A stretch of DNA of 64,000 nucleotides from Methylobacter sp. S3L5C. Lineage in GTDB: Bacteria > Pseudomonadota > Gammaproteobacteria > Methylococcales > Methylomonadaceae. The stretch is from positions 3,945,503-4,009,502 of the forward strand of contig NZ_CP076024.1 in the NCBI RefSeq assembly GCF_022788635.1, written 5' to 3'. The first letter of the stretch is position 1, and each line of letters starts with the position of its first letter. Both the position numbers and the translations under genes were made by a program. This document shows positions 50,624-59,486 of the stretch, in pieces. The notes below the pieces were generated by a model. That model saw only the letters and a list, made by a program, of their open reading frames with translations, was not told the origin of the DNA and ran no database searches.

Positions 50624-50656
50624 TCTGTTGCTGCACAACTTGTATGCAGCAACAGA
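50624..50656. terminator. 12-bp perfect hairpin beyond the cold-shock gene
   Basis: TCTGTTGCTGCA (50624-50635) pairs perfectly with TGCAGCAACAGA (50645-50656). It lies 13 bases beyond the csp stop (minus strand). A canonical T-run is missing, so termination efficiency is uncertain. Confidence 0.6.
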
Positions 50657-50668
50657 CAATTGGCACTT

Positions 50669-50881
50669 TTAGATAACAGTTACGTTTTCTGCTTGTGGGC
50701 CTTTTTGACCTTGAGTGACAGTAAACTGTACTTTTTGGCCTTCATCAAGAGACTTGTAGCCACCTGAATTGTTAATTTGTTGGAAGTGTACGAAAACGTC
50801 AGGACCTGATGCTTGTTCGATAAAACCGAAGCCTTTATCAGAATTAAACCATTTGACGGTACCAGTAGTGATTGTAGACAT
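50669..50881 (-). CDS. Cold-shock domain protein (CspA family)
   Basis: This small RNA/ssDNA-binding protein of 70 residues has one cold-shock domain: [15 protein letters not shown] with RNP1 (KGFGFI) and VFVHF as RNP2, ending [10 protein letters not shown]. Such proteins melt RNA structure and act as RNA chaperones. The promoter (51034-51061) is about 145 bases upstream of the ATG, giving a long 5' untranslated leader as in cold-regulated csp genes. Whether it is cold-induced is not decided by sequence. Confidence 0.95.
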   Translation of the reverse strand: MSTITTGTVKWFNSDKGFGFIEQASGPDVFVHFQQINNSGGYKSLDEGQKVQFTVTQGQKGPQAENVTVI

Positions 50882-51033
50882 AATATAGTCCTATAAATAT
50901 TAGGTAATAAAGCCATTAAGGCGGATAAAGCTGAGAAATTTTGAAATTACTTAGTGAAACAAGGACGAGCTACTACCAAGAGGAACATCGAAACGGTAAA
51001 CAGAGGGTAAATCATATTTTCAAGCCTATAATG

Positions 51034-51061
51034 ATTATAAGAATTATTTTACAAATGTCAA
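51034..51061 (-). promoter_or_regulatory. Promoter of the cold-shock gene
   Basis: On the minus strand, TTGACA (51061-51056) and TATAAT (51039-51034) are both perfect, with a 16-base spacer. The predicted transcript start near 51027 leaves a leader of about 145 nt before the ATG at 50881. Confidence 0.78.
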
Positions 51062-51539
51062 ATTAATTTTTTGTAGAATTCATGATGAGTACAGTCTAAG
51101 CAATCAGGTAATATTAAAAACTTCGTGTTCTTTTTAGTTGTTCGTTTTATGTTGACCCCGGGATATTTTTACAATCTCGGTCTCAATAGCTCAGAACTAA
51201 TTTATTCGGCCACTCTGATGACTTAAATTTTAATCTAGGAGACTTGCTTATGATGCGTATTTTTTTACTATAGCGACCAATATTACAGTAATAATTAGAT
51301 CAGTATGTCTTTAGCCTTTTAGTCTTATTTGGCGCTATAAATGCTCAGGGCATGGGTTTAGATCTTAATGCTCGTTTAGTAATGTCCGTTGTATTTATCA
51401 ACAACTTATTTATAAGCCATTCGCCATATTAGATGAGTGAATTGCAGCGTTACAAAATGTCCGTTGGAACGGGTAATCATGATTGAGACCTACTAAAAAA
51501 CAACTACCATTGCAAAAGCAACCAAGTCAGGAGACCAAG

Positions 51540-51687
51540 AGACTGTCCGAGAATAAAAAACCTACTACGGAAAAGCCATTCCTGTCAGAATACCTGCTCA
51601 TTTTCGTTAAACCCACAAACTATTTATATCAAAAAATCTGACTCAAAATGACTTTCCCTCGCTACTCTACCTATTCTCGGACAGCCT
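51540..51687. repeat. MITE-like repeat, copy B
   Basis: Its 148 bases are bounded by AGACTGTCCGAGAATA and TATTCTCGGACAGCCT, near-perfect terminal inverted repeats. Reversed, it aligns along its length with the copy at 61401, sharing TTTTGAGTCAGATTTTTT and AACGAAAATGAGC. No ORF. Confidence 0.8.
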
Positions 51688-51864
51688 ACCAGAATTGCGC
51701 TTTGGAACTAAGCCCACACTTTGATATACTGAAAAATCAAGAATTATGTCGATAACTATAATGATGCCAGAAATAAATATTTTTTTGTATCAGAGCAAAT
51801 GATTAGATTGAGAAATTATTTTCCAGTATAGTAAATCGCTTATATAGATACTGGATAATAAAGC

Positions 51865-52932
51865 ATGCAAAAAACAGCGTTAATAGTCGGTGCAAGCGGC
51901 ATCGGCGGCAGTAATTTGGCAACTGAACTTATTTCCAATGGCTGGGTCGTCTATGGTCTGGCACGCAATCCGCATCAAGGAATATCAGGCTTGCTCCCGG
52001 TAGCAGCAGACCTGCTAGATCCTGCCATCTTGAAAATTGCTTTGGCCAATGTCGCACCAAGTCATGTGTTCATTACCGCCTGGATGCGCCAGGAGACCGA
52101 GGCCGATAATATTCGTGTCAACGGTGCCATGGTCCGCAATGTGCTGGCAGCATTGGCTTTGAAAAAATCCGTACACCATGTGGCCTTGGTAACCGGGTTA
52201 AAACATTACCTGGGGCCTTTCGAGGCATATGCAAGTGCCGGTACGCTACCAGAAACTCCGTTACGCGAAGAACAACCAAGGCTTCCCGTGGAGAATTTTT
52301 ATTACGAGCAAGAGGACGAATTGTTCACTGCGGCAGCACGTGACGGCTTCAGTTGGACGGTACATAGACCACATACCATTATCGGCAAGGCAGTCGGTAA
52401 TGCCATGAACATGGGCACTACGTTGGCCGTGTATGCGTCAATTTGCAAGGAAACCGGCCGGCCGTTTAAATGGCCTGGCTCACAAACTCAGTGGCAAGGG
52501 CTATCTGATGTAACCGACGCCCATCAAATGGCCAAGCAACTAGTCTGGGCGGCTGATACCAAAGCGGCGCACAATAGCGCCTTCAATATCGTCAACGGTG
52601 ATTTATTTCGCTGGCAATGGTTATGGGGCAGACTCGCAAACTGGTTCGGAGTTGAGTCAGTAGGCTTTGTCGGTACAATCCACCCACTTGAGATTGAAAT
52701 GGCAAACGATAATGCACTGTGGCGCGAGATGGCAAAGCAGTATGGTTTAGCCGAGCCAGATTTAAACAAATTGGCATCGCCATGGCATAGTGACCTTGAT
52801 CTGGGTCGACCAATCGAAGTAATGACTGACATGGCGCGCAGCCGTAAGCTTGGTTTTACCGGCTACCAAGTAACCGAGGATTCATTTTTCGCGTTATTTT
52901 CTCAGCTACGCGCAGAGCGATTAATTCCATAA
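51865..52932 (+). CDS. PRISE-type SDR (progesterone 5-beta-reductase/iridoid-synthase-like)
   Basis: This NADP-dependent reductase has 355 residues. The Rossmann motif is GASGIGGSNLATEL (about 9-22). VALVTGLKHYLGPFEAY and NFYYEQEDELF (conserved tyrosine of the PRISE group), followed by SWTVHRPHTIIGKAVGNAMNMG, match enone 1,4-reductases of this family, best known from plants but also in bacteria. It probably reduces the C=C bond of an enone or aldehyde; the substrate is unknown. By eye it looks richer in G+C than its surroundings and sits between a MITE and non-coding DNA, so acquisition by transfer is possible. Confidence 0.85.
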   Translation: MQKTALIVGASGIGGSNLATELISNGWVVYGLARNPHQGISGLLPVAADLLDPAILKIALANVAPSHVFITAWMRQETEADNIRVNGAMVRNVLAALALKKSVHHVALVTGLKHYLGPFEAYASAGTLPETPLREEQPRLPVENFYYEQEDELFTAAARDGFSWTVHRPHTIIGKAVGNAMNMGTTLAVYASICKETGRPFKWPGSQTQWQGLSDVTDAHQMAKQLVWAADTKAAHNSAFNIVNGDLFRWQWLWGRLANWFGVESVGFVGTIHPLEIEMANDNALWREMAKQYGLAEPDLNKLASPWHSDLDLGRPIEVMTDMARSRKLGFTGYQVTEDSFFALFSQLRAERLIP

Positions 52933-53338
52933 ATCATAACCGCAGCGGCGAACGAAATAAAGCTGATTCACTAATAGTGTGTTTTCGCACTCATCATTAT
53001 ATATTGACGTTATGTAGTCGTTCGTCGTAATCTTGCTATACACACTGGGCATCGGAGCTTTTAACAAGACAAACCTGTAGCGGGTAATCATAAAAGCCAA
53101 GCGTTGTTAAAGGAACAGAAGTACCTTTAAACGACCACCTGGTGCACAAACATTCAGCGGTAACCAGGAGTGGCTTGGAAGCGGGGTTTATTTGGACTGA
53201 CAAACACCCTCTGTTTCAATAACACTATCAATTCAATCCGTCACGATGGCGACACTAAAAATGACCAACTTTGCTGCATCTTTCTCGAACGGCAACAGTT
53301 CGAAATCCACTAAACTGCTTAAAGCCGATATTAGCGAG
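52933..53338. other. Intergenic region without a visible gene
   Basis: These 406 bases show no ORF, promoter, terminator or repeat that I can support. Confidence 0.4.
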
Positions 53339-53590
53339 TTAGATACCTAACAACTTGATAAAGGCTTTAATCTGTACTTCATTAAATGGCCAACCCAGCT
53401 CTTTTTGGGTTTCCGGATGATATAAAACAGGGATGCGAATGGCATATTTTTCTTGCCATTGATCCTGCTCGGCAATATCTATAATTTCAATCGTGATACC
53501 ATGATTATCAGGCAAGCAAGCATTGATAATTTCTTGCGCTTGCTCACATAAATGGCAACCGGATGTCCCCAAAAGCAATAGTTGGATCAT
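53339..53590 (-). CDS. Glutaredoxin-like protein (DUF836 type)
   Basis: This thioredoxin-fold protein of 83 residues has the redox-type motif SGCHLCEQA near residues 11-19, followed by a beta-alpha-beta pattern (GITIEIIDIAEQDQWQEKYAIRIPVLYHP) with the cis-proline at RIPVLYH. The substrate is unknown. Its ATG overlaps the stop of the upstream UPF0114 gene by one base (TAATG), so the two are translationally coupled in the metH gene cluster. Confidence 0.88.
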   Translation of the reverse strand: MIQLLLLGTSGCHLCEQAQEIINACLPDNHGITIEIIDIAEQDQWQEKYAIRIPVLYHPETQKELGWPFNEVQIKAFIKLLGI

Positions 53591-54096
53591 TAGTGCTTGG
53601 TCACTTTATCCAGATAACCCATTAATAAAGCTGATATAACTAGCGTCAGGTGGACAAGAGCAAACCACATAATTTTATCATTATTAACCGTCTCAATATT
53701 CATAAAGATTTTTAGCAAATGAATGGATGATATTGCGACTATGGAGGCCGCTACTTTCATCTTTAGAGACCCATAATCATGAGTACCCAGCCAATCCAGC
53801 TTCTCGGTTGTCTCACTAATATTCAAACGTGATACAAAGTTTTCATAACCACTAAACATGACAATAATTATCAAATTGCCGACCAAGGTAAGATCGATTA
53901 AGGACAGTAACTTTAATACCAGTTGGGACTCGTCAAGCTCCAGGATAAAAGGAATAAAATGATAGAGCTCCTGAAAAAATTTTATAAACAGCGCCACCAA
54001 GGTAAGACTTAAGCCCAAATAAACCGGCGCCAATAACCAGCGACTGACATACATTAATCGCTCCATTGTATAGCTTGCTTTCTGTGCTGGTGACAT
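53590..54096 (-). CDS. yqhA: YqhA/UPF0114 family membrane protein
   Basis: This polytopic inner-membrane protein of 168 residues aligns closely with E. coli Yqh[66 protein letters not shown] and [11 protein letters not shown]. The function is unknown. It starts nine bases after the metH stop and ends in TAATG with the glutaredoxin-like gene. Confidence 0.93.
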   Translation of the reverse strand: MSPAQKASYTMERLMYVSRWLLAPVYLGLSLTLVALFIKFFQELYHFIPFILELDESQLVLKLLSLIDLTLVGNLIIIVMFSGYENFVSRLNISETTEKLDWLGTHDYGSLKMKVAASIVAISSIHLLKIFMNIETVNNDKIMWFALVHLTLVISALLMGYLDKVTKH

Positions 54097-54105
54097 GATT
54101 TGTCC

Positions 54106-57100
54106 TTAATGGTGTAAATGTGCCGATAACCAACGCTCGGCAATTTCTTCGGCGATATCTTTACGCTTGGCGTAATCCTGCAACTGATCTTTATCTATTT
54201 TACCTACATTAAAATACTGTGACTGAGGATGGGAAAAATACCAGCCACTGACTGCTGATGCAGGGTACATGGCATAACTTTCAGTAAGTTCTATGCTGGT
54301 ATTTGCAGTGACATTAAGCAATTCAAACAACTTCGATTTTTCGGTATGATCAGGGCACGCAGGATAACCGGGCGCAGGACGTATGCCTTGATAAGCCTCG
54401 TTAATTAACTGGCCGGGATCATAAGTTTCCTCTTCGGCATAACCCCAATAGTCTTTTCTGACGGCTTGATGGAGGTATTCTGCAAACGCTTCGGCTAATC
54501 TATCTGCCAATGCTTTAAGCATAATGGCACTGTAATCATCAAGATCTTCCTCAAATTGCTGTAATTTTTCTTCTATACCGATCCCTGTCGTTACTGCGAA
54601 AGCACCTATATAATCGGCTTTACCACTATCAAGCGGCGCAATAAAATCAGACAAGCAATAATTGGGCCGTCCTGGTGCTTTAATATTTTGCTGACGTAAA
54701 TGATGTAAGGTTTCCAACGGTTGCTCGCGGGTATCATCGGTATAGACGATAACATCGTCACCATCACTGTTTGCCGGAAAAAAGCCGACTACAGCTCTGG
54801 CAGTCAACCACTTTTCACTGGTAATTTTTTGCAGCATTGCTTTTGCTTCTTCAAACAACTTTCTGGCTTCAACCCCGACCACATGATCGTCCAATATTTT
54901 TGGATAACTACCGGCCATTTCCCAAGTTTGAAAAAATGGCGTCCAGTCAATGTATGGCACGAGAGAATCAAGCGGAAAATTATCCAGCACTTTAATACCT
55001 AAAAATGACGGCTTAACCGGCTCATAATCTCCCCAGTTAAACTTGTTGCCTCTCGCAGCTTGCAGGGAATGCTGTTTGGTTTTAGCTTCACGACCTTTGT
55101 GGCGATCCCTGACTTCTTCATATTCTATGCGTACATTTTTGACAAAGTCATCCTTTAATTCGGTACTTAACAAATTACTGGCCACGCCGACGCCACGAGA
55201 GGCATCAGTCACATAAATCGTTGGACCCTTGTTATAATGCGGCTCGATTTTTACTGCCGTATGCGCTCTGGAAGTCGTCGCACCACCAATCATTAACGGA
55301 ATGGTAAAACCTTGGCGCTGCATTTCTTTGGCGACATGCACCATTTCATCAAGAGATGGTGTAATCAAACCACTTAAGCCAATAATATCAACTTTTTCCA
55401 AGCGTGCAGTTTGCAAAATTTTTTCTGCCGGAACCATAACACCAAGGTCAATCACTTCATAATTATTGCATTGCAACACCACGCCAACGATATTTTTGCC
55501 GATATCATGCACGTCGCCTTTTACCGTCGCCATGAGGATTTTACCGTTGGTTTTTCTCTCGCTACCCGCTTTATCCGCTTCCATAAACGGCATCAAATAA
55601 GCCACCGCTTTTTTCATCACACGCGCTGATTTAACGACTTGTGGCAAGAACATTTTGCCTGCGCCAAACAAGTCCCCGACAACATTCATACCATCCATTA
55701 ACGCACCTTCTATGACATGCAAGGGTCTTTGCGCTTCCAGCCGTGCTTGTTCGGTATCTTCATCAATGTAATCGGTAATCCCTTTAACCAAGGCATGCTC
55801 AAGGCGCTTACTGACCGACCACTCGCGCCACTCCAGATTTTCCTGCCTGACTTCACTGCTACTACCATCACCCCGGTATTTTTCTGCCAATTCCAGTAAC
55901 TTGTCAGTTCCGCTACCGTCATGGCGGTTTAAGACCACATCTTCTACCGCATTACGTAAATCGTCGGGTATATCGGCATAAATCGTCAGCTGACCGGCAT
56001 TAACAATCCCCATAGACATACCCGCTTGAATGGCGTGGTATAAAAACACCGCATGGATCGCTTCACGCACCGGGTTATTACCGCGAAACGAAAAAGACAC
56101 ATTGGAAACACCGCCGGAAATAAGTGCGTAAGGCAGCGTTCGCTTAATCTCGTGAGTGGCTTCAATAAAATCCAGCCCGTAATTGTTGTGCTCATCAATT
56201 CCTGTGGCGATGGCAAACACATTGGGATCAAAAATAATATCTTCAGGCGGAAACCCGACCTGTTCGGTCAGAATTTTATAAGCTCGCTGACATATTTCGA
56301 TTTTTCTGGTTTTTGTATCCGCCTGCCCTTCTTCATCAAAAGCCATAACGATAACTGCCGCGCCGTAACGACGCACAAGTTTGGCATGTTTAATAAAAGT
56401 GGCTTCGCCTTCTTTTAGTGAAATGGAGTTCACTACACCCTTACCCTGAATGCATTTAAGACCGGCTTCCAAAATCTCCCATTTAGAGGAATCTACCATA
56501 ATAGGTACTTTGGCGATATCCGGCTCAGAGGCAATCAACATCAAAAAGCGTACCATCGCTTCTTTAGACTCCAACATACCTTCATCCATGTTGATATCGA
56601 TAATCTGCGCGCCACTCTCAACCTGCTGCTTGGCAACTTCCAAAGCCGTTTCAAAATCACCGGCGATAACCAGGCGCTTGAACGCAGCGGAACCGGTTAC
56701 ATTGGTGCGCTCGCCAACATTAACAAAGAGTGTGTCAGGACCGATAGACATGGGCTCCAGACCCGCCAAGCGACATCTTTTCTCGATTTCCGGAATTATT
56801 CTCGGAGGACAAGCTTTAACAGCTTCGACGATAGCTTTAATGTGTGCAGGTGAAGTTCCGCAACAACCGCCAATAATATTCAAATAGCCGCTACGCGCCC
56901 AATCAGTCAATTCTTCGGCCATTGCTTCCGGTGACTCATCGTATTCACCAAACTCATTCGGCAACCCGGCATTGGGATGAGCAGAGACATGCGTATCAGC
57001 AATCGTTGATAATTCATCTATATATTGACGTAATTCTTTCGCACCCAAGGCACAGTTAAAACCGAAAGATATCGGTTCAACATGTTTTAATGAATTCCAA

Positions 57101-57801
57101 AAAGCGGCAACGGTTTGTCCAGACAATGTTCTACCCGACGCATCAGTAATCGTACCGGAAATCATCACCGGTAATTTATAGCCGATTTGTTCAAAATATT
57201 GTTCAACAGCAAAAATTGCAGCCTTGGCATTTAGCGTGTCGAAAATTGTTTCAATCAGAATAATATCGGCACCGCCGTCAATAAGACCGCGTGTTGCCTC
57301 CGTGTAAGCATCAACCAATTGATCAAAGGAAATATTTCTAAAACCGGGATCATTGACATCAGGTGACATTGAAGCCGTGCGATTGGTAGGGCCTAAAACA
57401 CCGGCAACAAAACGTGGTTTTTCCGGTGTTTTTTTTGTATATTCCTCGGCAGCTTGTTTGGCTAAGCGGGCCGACTCAACGTTAATTTCATAGGCTAACG
57501 ATTCCATTCGGTAATCAGCCATGGCAATACAGGTTGAATTGAAAGTGTTGGTTTCGACAATATCAGAACCCACTTCAAAATAAGCCATATGAATAGCCTT
57601 GATAATATCAGGCTGAGTTAATGACAATAAATCATTGTTCCCTTTGAGATCAACATCCCATTGAGCAAAACGCTCGCCACGATAATCTTTTTCTTCCAGT
57701 TTGTAGCTTTGGATCATCGTACCCATTGCGCCATCCAGAAACAAGATTCTTTGGGACATACATTGTTTTAATAATTCTGTTTTGCTCATTGATTGTGCCA
57801 A
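54106..57801 (-). CDS. metH: Cobalamin-dependent methionine synthase
   Basis: This 1,231-residue enzyme, close to E. coli MetH, transfers the methyl group of 5-methyltetrahydrofolate to homocysteine via cobalamin. The homocysteine domain ([10 protein letters not shown]; zinc cysteines in [11 protein letters not shown]) occupies about 1-330. The pterin domain ([26 protein letters not shown]) follows. The cobalamin domain has [10 protein letters not shown] with the axial His at about 764 and [13 protein letters not shown]. The AdoMet reactivation domain has [15 protein letters not shown] and [18 protein letters not shown] see no cobalamin riboswitch in the short upstream region, which is divergent from the DUF2970 gene. 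Confidence 0.97.
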   Translation of the reverse strand: MAQSMSKTELLKQCMSQRILFLDGAMGTMIQSYKLEEKDYRGERFAQWDVDLKGNNDLLSLTQPDIIKAIHMAYFEVGSDIVETNTFNSTCIAMADYRMESLAYEINVESARLAKQAAEEYTKKTPEKPRFVAGVLGPTNRTASMSPDVNDPGFRNISFDQLVDAYTEATRGLIDGGADIILIETIFDTLNAKAAIFAVEQYFEQIGYKLPVMISGTITDASGRTLSGQTVAAFWNSLKHVEPISFGFNCALGAKELRQYIDELSTIADTHVSAHPNAGLPNEFGEYDESPEAMAEELTDWARSGYLNIIGGCCGTSPAHIKAIVEAVKACPPRIIPEIEKRCRLAGLEPMSIGPDTLFVNVGERTNVTGSAAFKRLVIAGDFETALEVAKQQVESGAQIIDINMDEGMLESKEAMVRFLMLIASEPDIAKVPIMVDSSKWEILEAGLKCIQGKGVVNSISLKEGEATFIKHAKLVRRYGAAVIVMAFDEEGQADTKTRKIEICQRAYKILTEQVGFPPEDIIFDPNVFAIATGIDEHNNYGLDFIEATHEIKRTLPYALISGGVSNVSFSFRGNNPVREAIHAVFLYHAIQAGMSMGIVNAGQLTIYADIPDDLRNAVEDVVLNRHDGSGTDKLLELAEKYRGDGSSSEVRQENLEWREWSVSKRLEHALVKGITDYIDEDTEQARLEAQRPLHVIEGALMDGMNVVGDLFGAGKMFLPQVVKSARVMKKAVAYLMPFMEADKAGSERKTNGKILMATVKGDVHDIGKNIVGVVLQCNNYEVIDLGVMVPAEKILQTARLEKVDIIGLSGLITPSLDEMVHVAKEMQRQGFTIPLMIGGATTSRAHTAVKIEPHYNKGPTIYVTDASRGVGVASNLLSTELKDDFVKNVRIEYEEVRDRHKGREAKTKQHSLQAARGNKFNWGDYEPVKPSFLGIKVLDNFPLDSLVPYIDWTPFFQTWEMAGSYPKILDDHVVGVEARKLFEEAKAMLQKITSEKWLTARAVVGFFPANSDGDDVIVYTDDTREQPLETLHHLRQQNIKAPGRPNYCLSDFIAPLDSGKADYIGAFAVTTGIGIEEKLQQFEEDLDDYSAIMLKALADRLAEAFAEYLHQAVRKDYWGYAEEETYDPGQLINEAYQGIRPAPGYPACPDHTEKSKLFELLNVTANTSIELTESYAMYPASAVSGWYFSHPQSQYFNVGKIDKDQLQDYAKRKDIAEEIAERWLSAHLHH

Positions 57802-57886
57802 GGGTAGTTATGTCGCGTGAAGATAATCATTGCTTAAAAGACTATCAAGCACTATTATTTTTATCACTATAATTCAGGAGATGAGG

Positions 57887-58072
57887 ATGTCAAAACCAAC
57901 GATTACTCAAGTCTTTAAAAGTGTTTTATCTGCTTTTATCGGTGTGCAGAGTGAAGACAGCAGAAAAAAAGCTTTCGAACAAGGGTCGCTTTCAACATAT
58001 ATTATTGCAGGATTGATTTGTACCATTCTGTTTGTTATAGCAGTTATTTCTCTTGTTTCTGTTATCGTATAG
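57887..58072 (+). CDS. DUF2970 family small membrane protein
   Basis: This 61-residue protein begins at ATG 57887, preceded by AGGAGATGAGG. A longer frame exists but lacks family similarity. The pattern VFKSVLSAFIGVQSEDSRKKAFEQGS, then YIIAGLICTILFVIAVISLVSV, is that of DUF2970, a one-span protein of unknown role found in gammaproteobacteria. It is divergent from metH. Confidence 0.82.
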   Translation: MSKPTITQVFKSVLSAFIGVQSEDSRKKAFEQGSLSTYIIAGLICTILFVIAVISLVSVIV

Positions 58073-58115
58073 CTGATTAAGTATCACGAGTTGCAAAAAA
58101 AATAAAAAAACTATA

Positions 58116-58144
58116 AAAAAGCCCAAGCAGAACTTGAGCTTTTT
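58116..58144. terminator. Bidirectional terminator between DUF2970 and the membrane-protein gene
   Basis: AAAAAGCCCAAG pairs with CTTGAGCTTTTT (one G-U). A- and T-runs on both sides allow it to end transcription from either direction. Confidence 0.8.
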
Positions 58145-58159
58145 AGTATCAGCTACTTA

Positions 58160-58579
58160 TTATTGTGGCGTTTTGAAGCTTTTCTTTATATTTTGAAACA
58201 TCTCTTTGAGACCACTAAATAAATTTGTCACTGAAAAATTTTCTTTAGTGATAAGTTTTAAACGGACCACTGCAAGAGCCAGAAAGCCGACAATTGAAGG
58301 AGACATTTCTAAATAAAGTGACTTTAATACCCCAATAAATCCCAGGAAATCACCTTCGTTTTTTCTGTCGGCGCCCTGAAGGGATTCATAGTTAGCGCCA
58401 CCTTCACTTGCCCTGAACGACTCTAAAATATAGATATTGAGGTTGACCAATACCATATTTAAAACAAAAAACCCCACTGCACCAATAGCAACCCACATTA
58501 GCACATTACTTACCTTTGCCTTCACAGCTGACTGATAAAACCAGAGCGCTATGAAAATCATCACTATGCCACTTATCAT
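58160..58579 (-). CDS. Membrane protein of unknown function
   Basis: This 139-residue protein has three hydrophobic segments (residues about 3-15; NVLMWVAIGAVGFFVLNMVLVNL; MSPSIVGFLALAVVRLKLI). A polar loop (about 55-80) containing FRASEGGANYESLQGADRKNE lies between spans two and three. The C-terminal tail is basic and probably cytoplasmic. I do not recognise the family. It lies 25 bases after the 128-aa exported protein gene on the same strand, so they probably form a two-gene unit ending at the terminator at 58116. Confidence 0.72.
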   Translation of the reverse strand: MISGIVMIFIALWFYQSAVKAKVSNVLMWVAIGAVGFFVLNMVLVNLNIYILESFRASEGGANYESLQGADRKNEGDFLGFIGVLKSLYLEMSPSIVGFLALAVVRLKLITKENFSVTNLFSGLKEMFQNIKKSFKTPQ

Positions 58580-58604
58580 AATTTATACCCCCTATTATAT
58601 TTAT

Positions 58605-58988
58605 TTATATTTTTGTTAGAAAAAAGTAAAGATAGGTACACTTTAAAATCATATTAGCACCCTCTTTTTCAACAACTTTACATGATTCATATTTTTCACG
58701 CCCAGGCGTTGTCTGCTTTTTAATTTCGCCATTTTCGACCAAATATTTAATGGCTATCTTCATTTCTTTGGTTCGACCAACAGAATCCGTTGCTGTTGTT
58801 TGCAGAACACCATCGGCTTTAAAATCCCACTCAACAGTAACATTTTTCTTCTCCCCGTCCAATTTAGGTGATTCAGCATATAGCTTCCATTTTCCCAGGA
58901 TTTCAGAGTTATCTTTTAACGCAACTTCAGCATTCGCCGAAAATGCAAAAAAGAATACTGCCAATGGTAATATTTTAACGTATTTTTT
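58605..58988 (-). CDS. Small exported protein, unknown family
   Basis: This protein has 127 residues from the Met at 58988, which starts a clear signal peptide (MKKYVKILPLAVFFFAFSANA). The upstream in-frame Met at 59048 would bury the signal. The mature part reads SEILGKWKLYAESP, VTVEWDFKADGVLQTTATDS and KIAIKYLVENGEIK, a small beta-barrel-like pattern similar to lipocalin-like domains that begin with GKW. It ends YLYFFLTKI. The role is unknown. Confidence 0.72.
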   Translation of the reverse strand, partial: KKYVKILPLAVFFFAFSANAEVALKDNSEILGKWKLYAESPKLDGEKKNVTVEWDFKADGVLQTTATDSVGRTKEMKIAIKYLVENGEIKKQTTPGREKYESCKVVEKEGANMILKCTYLYFFLTKI

Positions 58989-59220
58989 CATTATTATTAT
59001 TCTCCCCAATCTATCAGCTTCAAAAACAGAATTCAAACTATACCACATCAGTTATCTAGCTTTAACAACAATAGTCAGGAATATTTATTTTCCTGACCAT
59101 TTTTAATTCCCGCAAACAATAAGCCTTGACTTTAAATCCCTCTAAAGTATCATGCAACTTCCGCTTGCTATGAAATTAGCAATTTTCAAATATAAGAATT
59201 ACTAGGTAGGAGACACATAC

Positions 59221-59352
59221 ATGGGTTTTATTTTAGATTTAACTGAAACACTAAAAACACCAGCTGGCATGGTTGGCGCTGTTGTGGTTGTAGCCGCTGT
59301 ATACGCACTTCTGAAATGGGTATTCGCAGAACATCCAGACGACGAAAAATAA
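59221..59352 (+). CDS. 43-aa single-span membrane peptide
   Basis: The ORF (ATG 59221 to TAA 59352) is preceded by TAGGAGACACATAC, a good ribosome binding site. The peptide has a short N-terminal amphipathic part (MGFILDLTETLKTPAG), one hydrophobic span (MVGAVVVVAAVYALLKWVF) and an acidic tail (AEHPDDEK). A strong terminator follows 30 bases later, supporting a monocistronic small gene. I do not recognise the family. Confidence 0.7.
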   Translation: MGFILDLTETLKTPAGMVGAVVVVAAVYALLKWVFAEHPDDEK

Positions 59353-59382
59353 GCGCAACTAAACAGTTTCGGTTGTTTATAG

Positions 59383-59422
59383 ACCGCTATCTTTCCCCGT
59401 GAATAGATAGCGGTATTTTTTT
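59383..59422 (+). terminator. Terminator after the 43-aa peptide gene
   Basis: ACCGCTATCT (59383-59392) pairs perfectly with AGATAGCGGT (59405-59414), followed by a T-run. Confidence 0.9.
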
Positions 59423-59486
59423 ACCTGAATATTTAACCACTTCAAGTTCCTGACTGTATTATAATTTACACATTTTTATTAATGAA

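Larger units (their letters stand above)
50882..51864. other. Non-coding region with csp promoter and MITE copy B
   Basis: It holds the csp leader and promoter (right of the gene), A/T-rich sequence with no credible ORF, and the MITE-like repeat at 51540-51687. Confidence 0.5.

Noticed and set aside
57802-57886. Cobalamin or SAM riboswitch upstream of metH
   Set aside because: The gap is too short and contains no recognisable riboswitch core.
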